This document shows, in pieces, positions 10,481 to 21,743 of a stretch of DNA of 64,000 nucleotides; the first letter of the stretch is position 1; each line of letters begins with the position of its first letter. Below the pieces are notes generated by a model that did no database searches, was not told the origin of the DNA, and worked only from the letters and a program-made list of their open reading frames with translations. The position numbers and the translations under genes were made by a program. Source of the stretch: Vibrio sp. 05-20-BW147. Its GTDB lineage: Bacteria; Pseudomonadota; Gammaproteobacteria; Enterobacterales; Vibrionaceae. The stretch is from positions 155,694 through 219,693 of the forward strand of contig NZ_SZTO01000004.1 of the NCBI RefSeq assembly GCF_013369385.1, in the 5' to 3' direction.

Positions 10481-11830
10481 CTACTTTTCATAGCGCTTTT
10501 GTGGGCTATTTGCGTCTAAATTAGCCAAGTAATCTAACTTTTCAGCGATTTTGCTTTCTAAGCCTCGATTTGTTGGCTGATAGTACTTGCGATCAGCAAT
10601 TTCGGCAGGCAAATATTGTTCACCAGCGGCGTAGGCTCCTGGTTCATCATGAGCGTATCGATAACCTTCCCCATAACCGAGATCTTTCATCAATCCGGTC
10701 GGTGCATTACGCAAATGGAAAGGCACTTCAAACTCTGGAAGATTATGTGCATCCGACAGCGCTTGCTTCCAAGCGGTGTAGACCGCGTTACTTTTCGGCG
10801 CGCACGCAAGGTAAACGATCGCCTGTGCAATTGCGCGTTCGCCTTCTGCGGGTCCAACACGGGTAAAGCAATCCCACGCGGAAAGTGCCACTTGCATTGC
10901 CCTCGGATCCGCATTGCCCACATCTTCAGAGGCAATGGCCAGCAAACGTCGCGCGATATAGAGTGGATCACAACCGGCAGCGATCATTCTCGCCGCCCAA
11001 TAAAGTGCAGCATCCGGATTTGAACCACGGATGGATTTGTGCACGGCAGAGATTAAGTCGTACCAAATGTCGCCTTTATTATCAAAACGAGAGACTTTCT
11101 CCCCCGCTACTTCCGCCAGTAGCTTTAGCGTGATCGCTTTTTCACCCTGAGCATTGTCTTCTGCCATGTCATACAGCAGCTCAAGATAGTTAAGAGACAT
11201 TCGCGCGTCACCATTGACGAGCTCAGCCAGACGCTCCAGAACATTATCAGCAAAGTGTGCAGGTGTATTACCCAGACCACGTTGTTTATCGTTGATCGCT
11301 TGGTTTAACGCTAGTGAGATTTCTTCTTTGTTGAGTGACGTAAGCTTATACACACGAGCACGTGACAATAATGCATTGTTCAGCTCAAACGATGGGTTTT
11401 CTGTGGTCGCGCCGATAAAGGTCACCGTCCCATCTTCAATGTGAGGTAAGAAGGCATCTTGCTGTGATTTATTAAAACGATGCACCTCATCCACAAATAA
11501 GATGGTGCGACGACCCGCCATTTTGTTCTCGCGTGCTTTTTCAATTGCGGCACGAATTTCTTTCACGCCGGACGTGACCGCAGAGACGCGTTCAACTTCC
11601 GCGTTGGCGTAGTTTGCGGCTACTTCCGCTAATGTTGTCTTGCCTGTACCTGGAGGCCCCCACAAAATCATTGAATGAATGTGGCCGGCCTCTAGCGCGC
11701 GACGTAATGGCTTACCAGGGCCTAAAATATGCTGCTGACCGATGTACTGTTCGATCGTTTCCGGTCTCATACGAGCAGCAAGGGGACGAAAATCTTCGTC
11801 CCCTGAAAAATCTAAGGTGTAATTTGACAC
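10481..11830 (-). CDS. rarA: Replication-associated recombination protein A (AAA+ ATPase)
   Basis: 449 residues, RarA/MgsA/WRNIP1 family. Walker A GPPGTGKT at residues 58-65, Walker [11 protein letters not shown], sensor 1 GATTENPSF, then the C-terminal tetramerisation and SSB-binding region ([16 protein letters not shown]). It acts at stalled replication forks with SSB and RecA. The start lies 6 nt downstream of lolA, so it is cotranscribed with lolA, probably from upstream. Confidence 0.96.
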   Translation of the reverse strand: MSNYTLDFSGDEDFRPLAARMRPETIEQYIGQQHILGPGKPLRRALEAGHIHSMILWGPPGTGKTTLAEVAANYANAEVERVSAVTSGVKEIRAAIEKARENKMAGRRTILFVDEVHRFNKSQQDAFLPHIEDGTVTFIGATTENPSFELNNALLSRARVYKLTSLNKEEISLALNQAINDKQRGLGNTPAHFADNVLERLAELVNGDARMSLNYLELLYDMAEDNAQGEKAITLKLLAEVAGEKVSRFDNKGDIWYDLISAVHKSIRGSNPDAALYWAARMIAAGCDPLYIARRLLAIASEDVGNADPRAMQVALSAWDCFTRVGPAEGERAIAQAIVYLACAPKSNAVYTAWKQALSDAHNLPEFEVPFHLRNAPTGLMKDLGYGEGYRYAHDEPGAYAAGEQYLPAEIADRKYYQPTNRGLESKIAEKLDYLANLDANSPQKRYEK

Positions 11831-11836
11831 TGGCGA

Positions 11837-12433
11837 TTAGTTCCTTTGGTCATCCACTTCAACCCCTTCAGGGATGTTAAAGGTGAAGCGGGCAGCTGCA
11901 GGCTTTCCTAACTTGATATCGGTAAACTTGAAGATGCCTTTTTGCCCATCTTGTTCAATGACATTAAAACCATGCACTATCCCTTTTGCATCAATATCAA
12001 TTTGGAACTGCCCCTGGGTAGAGTCTGCCGCTTTCGGCACGAGAGTGAACACATTACCATCTTGTGTGATTTGATAGTTTTCCCAATCACTGGACTGATT
12101 ACGAGTGAGTAAAACAAACGGTGTTTGTTGTACAGCTTGTTCTTGCCAGTAAATGCTTACCTGTTCAATAAATGGGCTGTAATACCATAAGGTTTTTCCA
12201 TCCGAAACCAACAGGTTTTCATCCGGTAAAGAGGTACTCCAGCGAAACAGGCTTGGTCTGGCAATATCAACGCTGCCTTCCCCTTCCATCACGACTTCAC
12301 CCTCTGGGCTTGTCACCGTTTGGTTGAAGTTTGCGCTAAAGCCATCATTCATGCCTAATCTCTGATTAAGCTCTTGCTGTGGATTTGCCAATGCTGATGC
12401 GCTAAGGAAAAATACAACTAACCATTTTTTCAT
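11837..12433 (-). CDS. lolA: Outer-membrane lipoprotein carrier LolA
   Basis: 198 residues with a clear signal peptide ([16 protein letters not shown], cleavage near residue 16) and the LolA fold: repeated beta-strands with [29 protein letters not shown] and the C-terminal [15 protein letters not shown]. Periplasmic chaperone that ferries lipoproteins from LolCDE to LolB. The window contains two predicted lipoproteins that would be clients. Confidence 0.96.
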   Translation of the reverse strand: MKKWLVVFFLSASALANPQQELNQRLGMNDGFSANFNQTVTSPEGEVVMEGEGSVDIARPSLFRWSTSLPDENLLVSDGKTLWYYSPFIEQVSIYWQEQAVQQTPFVLLTRNQSSDWENYQITQDGNVFTLVPKAADSTQGQFQIDIDAKGIVHGFNVIEQDGQKGIFKFTDIKLGKPAAARFTFNIPEGVEVDDQRN

Positions 12434-12505
12434 TTTTATCCCTATTTACGGCTAAGGTTTAAAAGGAGTTGCACGTTTTGACTCCTCCTTCTAAACGAAA
12501 GTTCA

Positions 12506-15451
12506 TTATTCTCTTGGTGGTGCAGGAGCCAGCACTTCTCGGTTGCCATTATGGCCCGGTGCACTGACGATCCCTTGAGCTTCCAACTGCTCTACAATAC
12601 GCGCCGCACGGTTATAGCCAATTTTGAAACGGCGCTGAACGCCAGAAACCGAACCACGACGTGACTGAACAACATGTTCAACCACTTGATCGAAAAGGGG
12701 ATCAAGGTCTTCATCGCTCTCCATTTGTTCGCCAGGTAGCAAACTTTCTGGCCCCTGGTCACCGCTGATGATCTCGTCAATGTAGTTTGGTTTACCACGC
12801 GCTTTCCAGTTGTTTACAACCGCATGCACGTCATCATCAGAGGCAAAGGCACCATGCACCCGGATGGTGTGACTCGAACCCGGAGGCAGGTAAAGCATGT
12901 CACCCATACCCAATAGCGATTCAGCACCGCCTTGATCGAGGATGGTACGAGAGTCGGTTTTGGTGGAAACGGTAAACGCCACTCGTGTTGGAATGTTCGC
13001 TTTGATCAGACCTGTAATGACATCTACCGATGGACGTTGTGTCGCTAGGATCAAGTGGATACCCGCCGCACGCGCTTTTTGCGCCAAGCGTGCGATCAAC
13101 TCTTCCACTTTTTTGCCGACCACCATCATGAGATCCGCAAATTCATCCACAACGACAACGATATACGGCAGTTTTTCTAATAATGGTGGCTCCGTATCCA
13201 TGCTATCCCCTTCTTGCCAGAAAGGATCGTGAATAGGATGGCCCGCGTCTGCCGCCATTTTCAGTTTCTCATTAAAACCTTTAATGTTACGCACGCCCAT
13301 CACAGACATCAGTTTGTAACGACGCTCCATCTCCCCAACACACCAGCGCAACGCGTTGGAGGCATCTTTCATGTCAGTGACGACTTCCGCTAATAGGTGT
13401 GGAATGCCTTCGTACACCGAAAGCTCCAGCATTTTCGGGTCGATCATAATAAAACGCACATCTTCTGGGCTTGCTTTATAGAGCATGCTAAGAATCATGA
13501 CGTTTACCCCAACAGATTTACCCGAGCCCGTGGTACCCGCCACCAACACGTGAGGCATTTTCGCCAAGTCTGCGACCAATGCTTCACCCGCGATGTCTTG
13601 ACCTAATACTACGGTCGTTGGCGATGTTGCATTCTTAAACTGTGGGCTATCAATTACATCTGAAAGATAAACAGTCTGTCGACTCATGTTTGGTAACTCT
13701 AGGCCAACATAAGGCTTGCCCGGAATTACCTCCACGACTCGAACAGCGATGGCGGAAAGTGAACGCGCTAAGTCCATGGATAAGCTCGAAATGCGGCTAA
13801 CTTTAACCCCAGGAGCAAGGTCAAGCTCAAAACGGGTAATCACAGGTCCAGGGAAGATCCCAACCACTTCCGCGGTGATCTTGTAGTCGGCCAGTTTAGA
13901 CTCAACCAAGCGAGCAACTTGCTCTAGCGCTTCTCTATCGATGAAATTTTCACGTTTCTCTGGATGGTAAAGCAACTCAAGCGTCGGTAATGGCTCTTTA
14001 GGAACAGGTAGCGTAGTATCCTGTTTCATCAAAAACGGGTTCTGCGTCGCCGCCATATTTTGCTGCGCTTTAGAGACCATGTTTTGGAAGGCGACCACAT
14101 CTTGATCTTGATCTTGGTCTTCGTCATCCTGAGTATCTTCGACAGACGGCTCTTCCTCTTCATCTGAATAGTCAACTGACGCGTCTAGTGATGGAGTCTC
14201 AAGTCGACTCGGTGCGCTCACCTCAATGTCTTCCTCTAATCGAGGTTGTCGTACGATTTCTTGTTCCGATTCCGTAAAAGCAACAGTGACAGGTTCATCA
14301 ATTTCTTGAGATATTTTGTCCAACTCCACCATTGATATAACGTGCTCGTACTCCTCAACGTCGACATTGAAATCTGTGCCTTCGTCATGATTCGCTAGCA
14401 ATGTCTCTTCTTTCTCTGACCGCGCAGCATCGCTCTGCGAGACGACAGAGTCAAAGAACTCCTCCATCAACGGCTCTGGCATATCGTTGGCGTGCATTGC
14501 CTCATGTTCAAGCTCTTCAATTGTTGCATTAAGCTTTCTGGCCCTTTCAAATGGCGAATCTTGGAAACTGTCTAGGTCATCGGAATCCACTTGATACTGC
14601 ACTGTATTAGGCATGTGAATGGGGTATTCTTTACGAGGCGCAGGAACGTGAAAAGAAGCTGAAGTAGGTTGAGGCTCAACGACCATCTCTACCTGTACAT
14701 TTTCATCTCGTTCAGGGACTGCAACACCTTCCTGACGCACAGGCTCAGAAAGTTCATCGTCTAAAGAGATTGTATTTAGCTTTGGAGAAAGCACTTCTGC
14801 TTGTTCACCGCGAATTCGATTTAGAAGCCATTGGCACGCATTTAAGGTAACACTGCCGACGCCTTCAACGATGGACAACCAAGAAATGCCTGTGAGTAGG
14901 GTGAAACCCGCTCCCCAGGCAAACAATAGTACCAGAGTGGTACCGAGCAAGTTCAAAGTTGGTAACGCAAGGCTATTGAGAACATCACCAAGTACACCAC
15001 CTGATGAGAAATACCAAATATCATCAAAGTTGATGTCTGCTAAACCACAACTGGTCAAAATAAGAATCGCTAAACCGAGTAAGCGAGTACCCCATAACAT
15101 AAGATCAATCTGCTCATCCTCTTCACGCTTACGACAGAAAATCCATGCTGCGATAATAAGCAAGATAGGCAGTGGATAGGCAAGTAAGCCAAAAGTAAAA
15201 AAGAGTGTATCTGCAACCCATGCGCCAAACTGGCCACCCGCGTTACTGATATCACCTCCCCACGAGGTTTGTGACCAAGATGGGTCTGCGGGGCTAAAGG
15301 TCAATAAAGAGATAGAAAGAAATACGGAGCTGAGCACTCCTAAAATTAGACAGCACTCTTTAAGTCGTTGAAAACCGTTCAGACGCAGAGACTGCACCTC
15401 TTCGCTTGTTTTAATAATGGTTTGTACTTTTTTAGCGTTCTCTTTGAACAT
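12506..15451 (-). CDS. ftsK: DNA translocase FtsK
   Basis: 981 residues. About four transmembrane segments lie in residues 30-190, followed by a long acidic, low-complexity linker (about 220-480, with runs such as EDQDQDQD) and the RecA-like motor with Walker [12 protein letters not shown] near residue 635 and [10 protein letters not shown] as Walker B. The last 70 residues ([26 protein letters not shown], given here in two halves: [26 protein letters not shown]) form the winged-helix gamma domain that reads KOPS sites and activates XerCD at dif. It coordinates septation with chromosome dimer resolution. Shorter than E. coli FtsK (1329) because the linker is shorter, as usual in Vibrio. Confidence 0.96.
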   Translation of the reverse strand: MFKENAKKVQTIIKTSEEVQSLRLNGFQRLKECCLILGVLSSVFLSISLLTFSPADPSWSQTSWGGDISNAGGQFGAWVADTLFFTFGLLAYPLPILLIIAAWIFCRKREEDEQIDLMLWGTRLLGLAILILTSCGLADINFDDIWYFSSGGVLGDVLNSLALPTLNLLGTTLVLLFAWGAGFTLLTGISWLSIVEGVGSVTLNACQWLLNRIRGEQAEVLSPKLNTISLDDELSEPVRQEGVAVPERDENVQVEMVVEPQPTSASFHVPAPRKEYPIHMPNTVQYQVDSDDLDSFQDSPFERARKLNATIEELEHEAMHANDMPEPLMEEFFDSVVSQSDAARSEKEETLLANHDEGTDFNVDVEEYEHVISMVELDKISQEIDEPVTVAFTESEQEIVRQPRLEEDIEVSAPSRLETPSLDASVDYSDEEEEPSVEDTQDDEDQDQDQDVVAFQNMVSKAQQNMAATQNPFLMKQDTTLPVPKEPLPTLELLYHPEKRENFIDREALEQVARLVESKLADYKITAEVVGIFPGPVITRFELDLAPGVKVSRISSLSMDLARSLSAIAVRVVEVIPGKPYVGLELPNMSRQTVYLSDVIDSPQFKNATSPTTVVLGQDIAGEALVADLAKMPHVLVAGTTGSGKSVGVNVMILSMLYKASPEDVRFIMIDPKMLELSVYEGIPHLLAEVVTDMKDASNALRWCVGEMERRYKLMSVMGVRNIKGFNEKLKMAADAGHPIHDPFWQEGDSMDTEPPLLEKLPYIVVVVDEFADLMMVVGKKVEELIARLAQKARAAGIHLILATQRPSVDVITGLIKANIPTRVAFTVSTKTDSRTILDQGGAESLLGMGDMLYLPPGSSHTIRVHGAFASDDDVHAVVNNWKARGKPNYIDEIISGDQGPESLLPGEQMESDEDLDPLFDQVVEHVVQSRRGSVSGVQRRFKIGYNRAARIVEQLEAQGIVSAPGHNGNREVLAPAPPRE

Positions 15452-15484
15452 AAATCAACTTGAATCATTTTGACTGAAACATTC

Positions 15485-15504
15485 CGAGCGGCAAATGCCG
15501 CTCG
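15485..15504. terminator. GC-rich hairpin between lrp and ftsK
   Basis: Perfect 8-bp stem CGAGCGGC / GCCGCTCG with a 4-nt loop, 90 nt after the lrp stop. No adjacent T-run on the minus strand, so it may only attenuate or stabilise lrp mRNA before ftsK. Confidence 0.45.
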
Positions 15505-15594
15505 AATTCATAAGTCGATTTAACCATATCAAAAGGAAAAACCCAACGCTTGGAAAGAGAAAGCAGCGAGTTAAGCCACTTTCCTTACAAGAAT

Positions 15595-16089
15595 TTAACG
15601 TGTTTTAATCACGAGCTGATTGGTTTGCTTCACTTCTTCCATAACTACGTAGGTACGAGTGTCGTTTACACCGGGTAAACGAAGTAGTGTATCACCAAGT
15701 AGTTTACGATAAGCACCCATATCGGATACGCGTGTTTTCAACAAATAGTCGAAATCACCGGAAACAAGATGGCACTCTTGAATATCATCAAGCTTTTGAA
15801 CCGCTGCGTTAAACTGTTCAAACACGTCTGGAGCACCACGGTTTAGTGTGATTTCCACGAATACAAGTAATGAAGCATCAAGATACTGTGGGTTCAGCAA
15901 CGCTGTGTATCCAGTAATATAGCCTTGACGCTCTAAACGACGCACACGCTCTAAACAGGGTGTAGGGGAAAGACCCACACGTTTAGAAAGTTCTACGTTT
16001 GAAATGCGACCGTCTTTTTGCAATTCATTCAAAATATTGCGATCGATACGGTCTAAATCCTTGGACGGCCTTTTGTAGTTATCTACCAT
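15595..16089 (-). CDS. lrp: Leucine-responsive regulatory protein Lrp
   Basis: 164 residues, almost the textbook Lrp: N-terminal HTH (IDRNILNELQKDGRISNVELSK in two parts: IDRNILNELQKDG, RISNVELSKRVGLS), then the RAM effector domain with HLVSGDFDYLLKTRVSDM, where leucine binds. Global regulator of amino-acid metabolism, peptide transport and pili; forms octamers and hexadecamers. Divergent from ald, which Lrp-type proteins usually control, and upstream of ftsK as in E. coli. Confidence 0.97.
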   Translation of the reverse strand: MVDNYKRPSKDLDRIDRNILNELQKDGRISNVELSKRVGLSPTPCLERVRRLERQGYITGYTALLNPQYLDASLLVFVEITLNRGAPDVFEQFNAAVQKLDDIQECHLVSGDFDYLLKTRVSDMGAYRKLLGDTLLRLPGVNDTRTYVVMEEVKQTNQLVIKTR

Positions 16090-16244
16090 TTTTTATTCCA
16101 CCTTATTACTTCCTTGCAAAAAAATATACTACAACTTTTTAATATTCAGTATCAAATTTTGCCACATCACATCTATACTAGGCACAAATTCGACATTACA
16201 CCCTACACATAGTCAATACAACCATAATAAATCGAGGAGTCAGG

Positions 16245-17369
16245 ATGATTATTGGCGTTCCAAAGGAAATCAAGAACCATGAATACCGTGTTGGTATGAT
16301 CCCAGCCAGTGTGAGAGAACTGATCTCACATGGTCACCAAGTTTTTGTCGAAACCAATGCCGGTGCTGGCATCGGTTTTTCAGACGATGATTACATCGCT
16401 GTAGGCGCATCCATTCTTCCTACTGCTGCTGACGTATTTGCCAAAGCAGAAATGATTGTAAAGGTCAAAGAACCTCAAGCTGTTGAGCGAGCCATGCTCA
16501 AAGAGGGGCAAATATTATTTACTTATTTGCACCTAGCTCCAGATTTTCCACAAACTGAAGAGCTAATCAAGAGCAAAGCTGTCTGTATTGCCTACGAGAC
16601 TGTAACAGATCATATGGGTCGCTTACCACTACTTGCTCCAATGTCTGAAGTTGCAGGTCGAATGTCAATCCAAGCTGGTGCACAGACGCTAGAAAAATCT
16701 CACGGTGGACGTGGGTTACTTCTTGGCGGCGTACCAGGTGTGGAACCTGCAAAAGTTGTCGTCATTGGCGGCGGCGTAGTGGGTGCTAACGCAGCTCGTA
16801 TGGCAATTGGCTTACGTGCGGACGTCACAATCCTTGACCGCAACGTTGATACTCTTCGTAAGTTAGACGAAGAATTCCAAGGCCGTGCTAAAGTCGTTTA
16901 TTCTACAGAAGATGCGATTGAGAAGCACGTTCTAGAAGCCGATTTGGTTATCGGAGCGGTTCTGATCCCCGGTGCGGCAGCACCTAAACTTGTGACCAAA
17001 GAACACATCGCGAAGATGAAACCGGGTTCTGCGGTGGTTGATGTGGCTATCGACCAAGGTGGCTGTTTTGAAACATCACATGCAACAACGCACGCTGACC
17101 CAACTTATGTTGTCGACGATGTTGTCCATTATTGTGTTGCCAACATGCCAGGCGCGGTTGCTCGCACATCAACATTCGCACTAAACAATGCGACGCTTCC
17201 ATACATTGTCAAGCTTGCAAACAAAGGCTACCGCGACGCATTACTTGCCGATAAAGGCTTTTTGTTGGGCCTTAATGTCATCCATGGAAAAGTGACATGT
17301 AAAGAGGTTGCTGAAAGTTTTGGATTGGACTACGTTGACCCGGCGGAAGCCATTCGTACGTTCAACTAA
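16245..17369 (+). CDS. ald: Alanine dehydrogenase
   Basis: 374 residues. Catalyses reversible NAD-dependent oxidative deamination of L-alanine to pyruvate. N-terminal [17 protein letters not shown] with the pyruvate-binding Arg/Lys, and a central Rossmann motif [13 protein letters not shown] followed by ILDRN. H96-type catalytic residue lies in LFTYLHLA. Preceded by GAGG about 8 nt upstream. Divergent from lrp over 155 nt, the likely site of Lrp control; closed by a terminator. Confidence 0.97.
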   Translation: MIIGVPKEIKNHEYRVGMIPASVRELISHGHQVFVETNAGAGIGFSDDDYIAVGASILPTAADVFAKAEMIVKVKEPQAVERAMLKEGQILFTYLHLAPDFPQTEELIKSKAVCIAYETVTDHMGRLPLLAPMSEVAGRMSIQAGAQTLEKSHGGRGLLLGGVPGVEPAKVVVIGGGVVGANAARMAIGLRADVTILDRNVDTLRKLDEEFQGRAKVVYSTEDAIEKHVLEADLVIGAVLIPGAAAPKLVTKEHIAKMKPGSAVVDVAIDQGGCFETSHATTHADPTYVVDDVVHYCVANMPGAVARTSTFALNNATLPYIVKLANKGYRDALLADKGFLLGLNVIHGKVTCKEVAESFGLDYVDPAEAIRTFN

Positions 17370-17397
17370 TTTATTACGTTTGCCAACGCTATCATTA

Positions 17398-17425
17398 AAA
17401 GGCTCGCTTAAACGCGAGCCTTTTT
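17398..17425 (+). terminator. Terminator of ald
   Basis: GGCTCGC (17401-17407) pairs with GCGAGCC (17414-17420), flanked by AAA and TTTTT. Converges with the methyltransferase-like gene to the right and may serve both. Confidence 0.85.
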
Positions 17426-17488
17426 ATTATTACAGCAAGTTCTAAATTATAACTACAAAGTCTAGATATATTACTGCCACACATACAT

Positions 17489-18694
17489 TTATTGGGGCTT
17501 TTTACTTCGAGAGGCATGGATAATAATGTTTCTTGGAGTAATATCCCGCTCACAAAACTCACATAATGACACATCGTACCCCTGCTCTTGCAGATACATT
17601 GCCTTATCATAGATCAACCACATTTCGAGCGCGCGTTGAAAAACTTGCTGCACCAAGCTCAACGCTTCCATACGCCAAAAACGTTCTACACCGCTTTTCT
17701 CATATTGGGCAAAACTTACCTTAGGCAAATGAAAACCCTTAACTTCAGCCGCCCATTGACAAAAAGCTTCAAAACCGAGAGAAAGTTGCGACTTTTTGAT
17801 GCTCGGCACAGGCATATATTCTTGCAAGCCACACTCATGACGAAGCAACAGATCCAAACCAAGACGATATGTCATTTCTAACTCACGATGGCGCTGAACC
17901 CGATGACCGCCAGTCACCGTCTGTTGAAGCGGGATTCTCAGTTCACTTCGACTCAACTTCAAAGTAGAGCCTTTTGCCATGGTCGACATAGCTTGGTATG
18001 ACGAATTCTGAACCAAATGATAACAACATGGCGCCAGGGTAATTGCGGCCAATCGCTTTTCACAACCATACTGCATCAAGCGAACATGTAAGTCTCCACA
18101 CGCATGCAGCGCTACCGCATGCTGCTCGGCTTTAAAATACTGTTTAGCTGTCGGTTGCAAAGCATCACCTTGGACAAAATGTATCGGCAAGTTCAGCGCA
18201 TTTGCCTCGGATTGGCCACTTTCACATAGAGATGATTGAAACTCAAAACTCGTAACACGCTGACCCGTTTGGGATGCCAAAACACGTCCTAGATACCCCT
18301 TTCCAGAACACCATTCCAACCACTCTTTTCCATAATGAAATGCCAAGCTATACGAACCCATTGCTTCAATTTGCTTAAGCTTTCGACCAGGAATTCCAAT
18401 ATCTAAACGTTTATCTAAGCCAATGTTGGCAGTCGGGGATGGTGCAAGAGAAATCGCCGCAAGTACAGCTTCGCTGCCTGGAATAAATCGACTTAGCTGT
18501 TCAACCAAGCTAGAAGTATCGGATTTGTAATGTGACAGTTCTTGTTGAGTGAGTGATTCCAACCAAGCGCACATCTCAGGGTGCGTTTCGAACCAAGGAA
18601 GTTTACTGTGCAAACTCTGATGAAACGGCTCAAAACGCCAGAGTCTTTCTTGCCCGGTAAGCCATTCATCAAGCAACAGAAATTGGTTTTGCAT
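17489..18694 (-). CDS. Methyltransferase-like protein (Methyltransf_32 type), unknown substrate
   Basis: 401 residues, cytosolic. The central part contains WLEWCSGKGYLGRVLA near residues 131-146, a variant SAM motif I typical of the Methyltransf_32 / METTL25-like group, followed by FEFQSSLC as the acidic loop, HACGDLHVRLM and APCCYHLV. The CCYH motif resembles that of the same group. N-terminal region is helical (PWFETHPEMCAWLESLTQQELSHY). The C-terminus carries two close cysteines (CEFCERD) that could bind metal. The family occurs in Vibrio and related marine bacteria, and its substrate is not known to me. Single gene, convergent with ald. Confidence 0.7.
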   Translation of the reverse strand: MQNQFLLLDEWLTGQERLWRFEPFHQSLHSKLPWFETHPEMCAWLESLTQQELSHYKSDTSSLVEQLSRFIPGSEAVLAAISLAPSPTANIGLDKRLDIGIPGRKLKQIEAMGSYSLAFHYGKEWLEWCSGKGYLGRVLASQTGQRVTSFEFQSSLCESGQSEANALNLPIHFVQGDALQPTAKQYFKAEQHAVALHACGDLHVRLMQYGCEKRLAAITLAPCCYHLVQNSSYQAMSTMAKGSTLKLSRSELRIPLQQTVTGGHRVQRHRELEMTYRLGLDLLLRHECGLQEYMPVPSIKKSQLSLGFEAFCQWAAEVKGFHLPKVSFAQYEKSGVERFWRMEALSLVQQVFQRALEMWLIYDKAMYLQEQGYDVSLCEFCERDITPRNIIIHASRSKKPQ

Positions 18695-18752
18695 GTTTCC
18701 CCCTAAAATCGCGTCGCTATTCTAGGGGGAACAAGAGTGTGTGAAAAGGGAT

Positions 18753-20062
<1,310 letters not shown>

Positions 20063-20827
20063 ATGAATATTGGTTTAATCATCGTTCTGGTCGCCGTTTT
20101 ACTGGTCCTTGTTATTGGTTACAACGTTATGTTGCAATACAAGGTCAAGGCTGAAACTGCGAAAAGACAAGAATCAGCCCGCTATGTTGCCATTATTGAT
20201 GCAACCGAAGAGTTGATCGGGCATGCTCATCACTTACCTTATAGCAAGGACCTTTTAGTCTGCTTAAATAACCGCATTTTAGATGCGCTAGAAAACATGG
20301 CTTCACTTGATCCCAAAAGTAAGCAACTTGCACAGCGTGTCGAAGCGATGAAACAGCAAATAGATCATCTCAAAAATAACTTTCAAGGTGGGGAAAGTGC
20401 TGCATTTAAGGTACCTAGCAGCGACAAACAAGCCATCGTCATGTTGAAACTTGTGAAACGATTGAGAGATACCATTCGCAACGAGCACAACAAAGGTCGT
20501 TTTGATACTCAAGCATATGTTGAGGAAAACGCTCGTCTTGAAACCATTCAAATTCGTATTAACATCGAAAACGTCATTAAACGCGCACACGACTCTATTG
20601 CGAGAGGTCAAGCCGGTACAGCGGTTCAACTATTACGCAAAGGCATTGATGTGTTAAGCACTAAAAACGATGCATACTCAATACAAGCCAAAGAAAAGTT
20701 GGAAACTATGCTCAATGAATTAGACCGTAAACGTTCTGATAAAAATGCGGTAGAGTTGCAGCAAATGGAAGAAAAAGAGCGTAACAACGATATGGATGCA
20801 CTCTTCGGCGATAAGAAAAAGTGGTAA
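20063..20827 (+). CDS. Membrane-anchored coiled-coil protein, unknown function
   Basis: 254 residues. An N-terminal transmembrane helix (residues 4-23, GLIIVLVAVLLVLVIGYNVM) is followed by an almost wholly helical, charged cytosolic part with coiled-coil stretches (LAQRVEAMKQQIDHLKNN; KEKLETMLNELDRKRSDKNA) and a short acidic-basic tail ending KKKW. No catalytic motif is seen. Orthologues in Vibrio are often labelled DNA-repair ATPase, but no Walker motif is visible here, so I do not adopt that name. It precedes miaE by 71 nt on the same strand and may share its transcript. Confidence 0.65.
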   Translation: MNIGLIIVLVAVLLVLVIGYNVMLQYKVKAETAKRQESARYVAIIDATEELIGHAHHLPYSKDLLVCLNNRILDALENMASLDPKSKQLAQRVEAMKQQIDHLKNNFQGGESAAFKVPSSDKQAIVMLKLVKRLRDTIRNEHNKGRFDTQAYVEENARLETIQIRINIENVIKRAHDSIARGQAGTAVQLLRKGIDVLSTKNDAYSIQAKEKLETMLNELDRKRSDKNAVELQQMEEKERNNDMDALFGDKKKW

Positions 20828-20898
20828 GATTCCCCACAACGATTCTCTTTACAAAGGTCGCCAACGCGGCCTTTTTTCATCACTAGTTAAACTGATTT

Positions 20899-21672
20899 AT
20901 GATGTCTCTCGAAGCGTACCAAGGTCTCCTTGACCCTATTAACCATTTTCTACAATGTGAAACACCTAGTGAATGGGTCGAGGAGGCCAAAAAACCAGAA
21001 AATCTTCCCACCATCTTGATAGATCATTTGCTTTGTGAGCTGAAGGCTGGGCAATCGGCTATGTATTTGATCCGTAAATATGCGGTGGATAAAGAAAGCT
21101 CGCATACCCTACTCGATTGGTTTAAGCCATACGAAAATTTTGCCTATCGTGGAATTGGCTCCATTGAAACACTAAAAGGCAAAAGTAACATTTCTAAAGC
21201 CATTATGGCTAAGTCAGACTCACCTTATAGCCAAGAGCTCATTGATAAAATGGTCTTACTCATTAAAGAGGAACTACACCACTTTTACCAAGTTCTGGAA
21301 ATCATGTGTGCCAGAGGGATTGAATACGAAAATGTGACCGCAAGCCGTTACGCAAAAGGTCTGCTTTCACACATGAAAACACATGAGCCTGAAACACTGA
21401 TCGATAAACTTATTATTGGTGGGTATATTGAGGCGCGCTCTTGTGAACGCTTCGCTAAACTTGCCCCTCACATGGATGATGATATTGCCAAGTTCTACGT
21501 TTCTCTACTGCGCTCAGAGGCTCGTCATTACCAAGATTACCTCACTCTCGCAGAGCAGATCGCTGGCAAAGATATCAGCGAGCGAGTTGCCTTTTTCGGT
21601 CAAATTGAAGCTCAGCTGATTTGCTCAAAAGACAGTGACTTTAAGTTTCACAGTGGCGTGCCTACACGCTGA
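20899..21672 (+). CDS. miaE: tRNA-(ms2io6A37) hydroxylase MiaE
   Basis: 257 residues. Non-haem di-iron monooxygenase that hydroxylates the isopentenyl side chain of ms2i6A37 in tRNAs. Iron-ligand motifs: E in LLCELKAGQSA, E-x-x-H in KEELHHFYQ, E in IEARSCERF and E-x-x-H in SEARHYQDY. Two adjacent ATGs (20899 and 20902) are possible starts; no clear ribosome-binding site decides between them. Convergent with the lipoprotein operon at a shared terminator. Confidence 0.92.
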   Translation: MMSLEAYQGLLDPINHFLQCETPSEWVEEAKKPENLPTILIDHLLCELKAGQSAMYLIRKYAVDKESSHTLLDWFKPYENFAYRGIGSIETLKGKSNISKAIMAKSDSPYSQELIDKMVLLIKEELHHFYQVLEIMCARGIEYENVTASRYAKGLLSHMKTHEPETLIDKLIIGGYIEARSCERFAKLAPHMDDDIAKFYVSLLRSEARHYQDYLTLAEQIAGKDISERVAFFGQIEAQLICSKDSDFKFHSGVPTR

Positions 21673-21699
21673 AAAATTACTTACTGATTAACAAGTAAA

Positions 21700-21722
21700 A
21701 AGCCCGCAGGTAAGCGGGCTTT
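21700..21722. terminator. Bidirectional terminator between miaE and lipoprotein gene
   Basis: AAGCCCGC (21700-21707) with GCGGGCTT (21714-21721), 6-nt loop, A-rich left and T-rich right flanks. Confidence 0.85.
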
Positions 21723-21743
21723 GATTTGCATGTGAAATTACCA

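Noticed and set aside
20063..20827. DNA-repair ATPase as name for the coiled-coil protein
   Set aside because: No Walker A or B motif is visible; only a membrane helix and coiled coils are supported.
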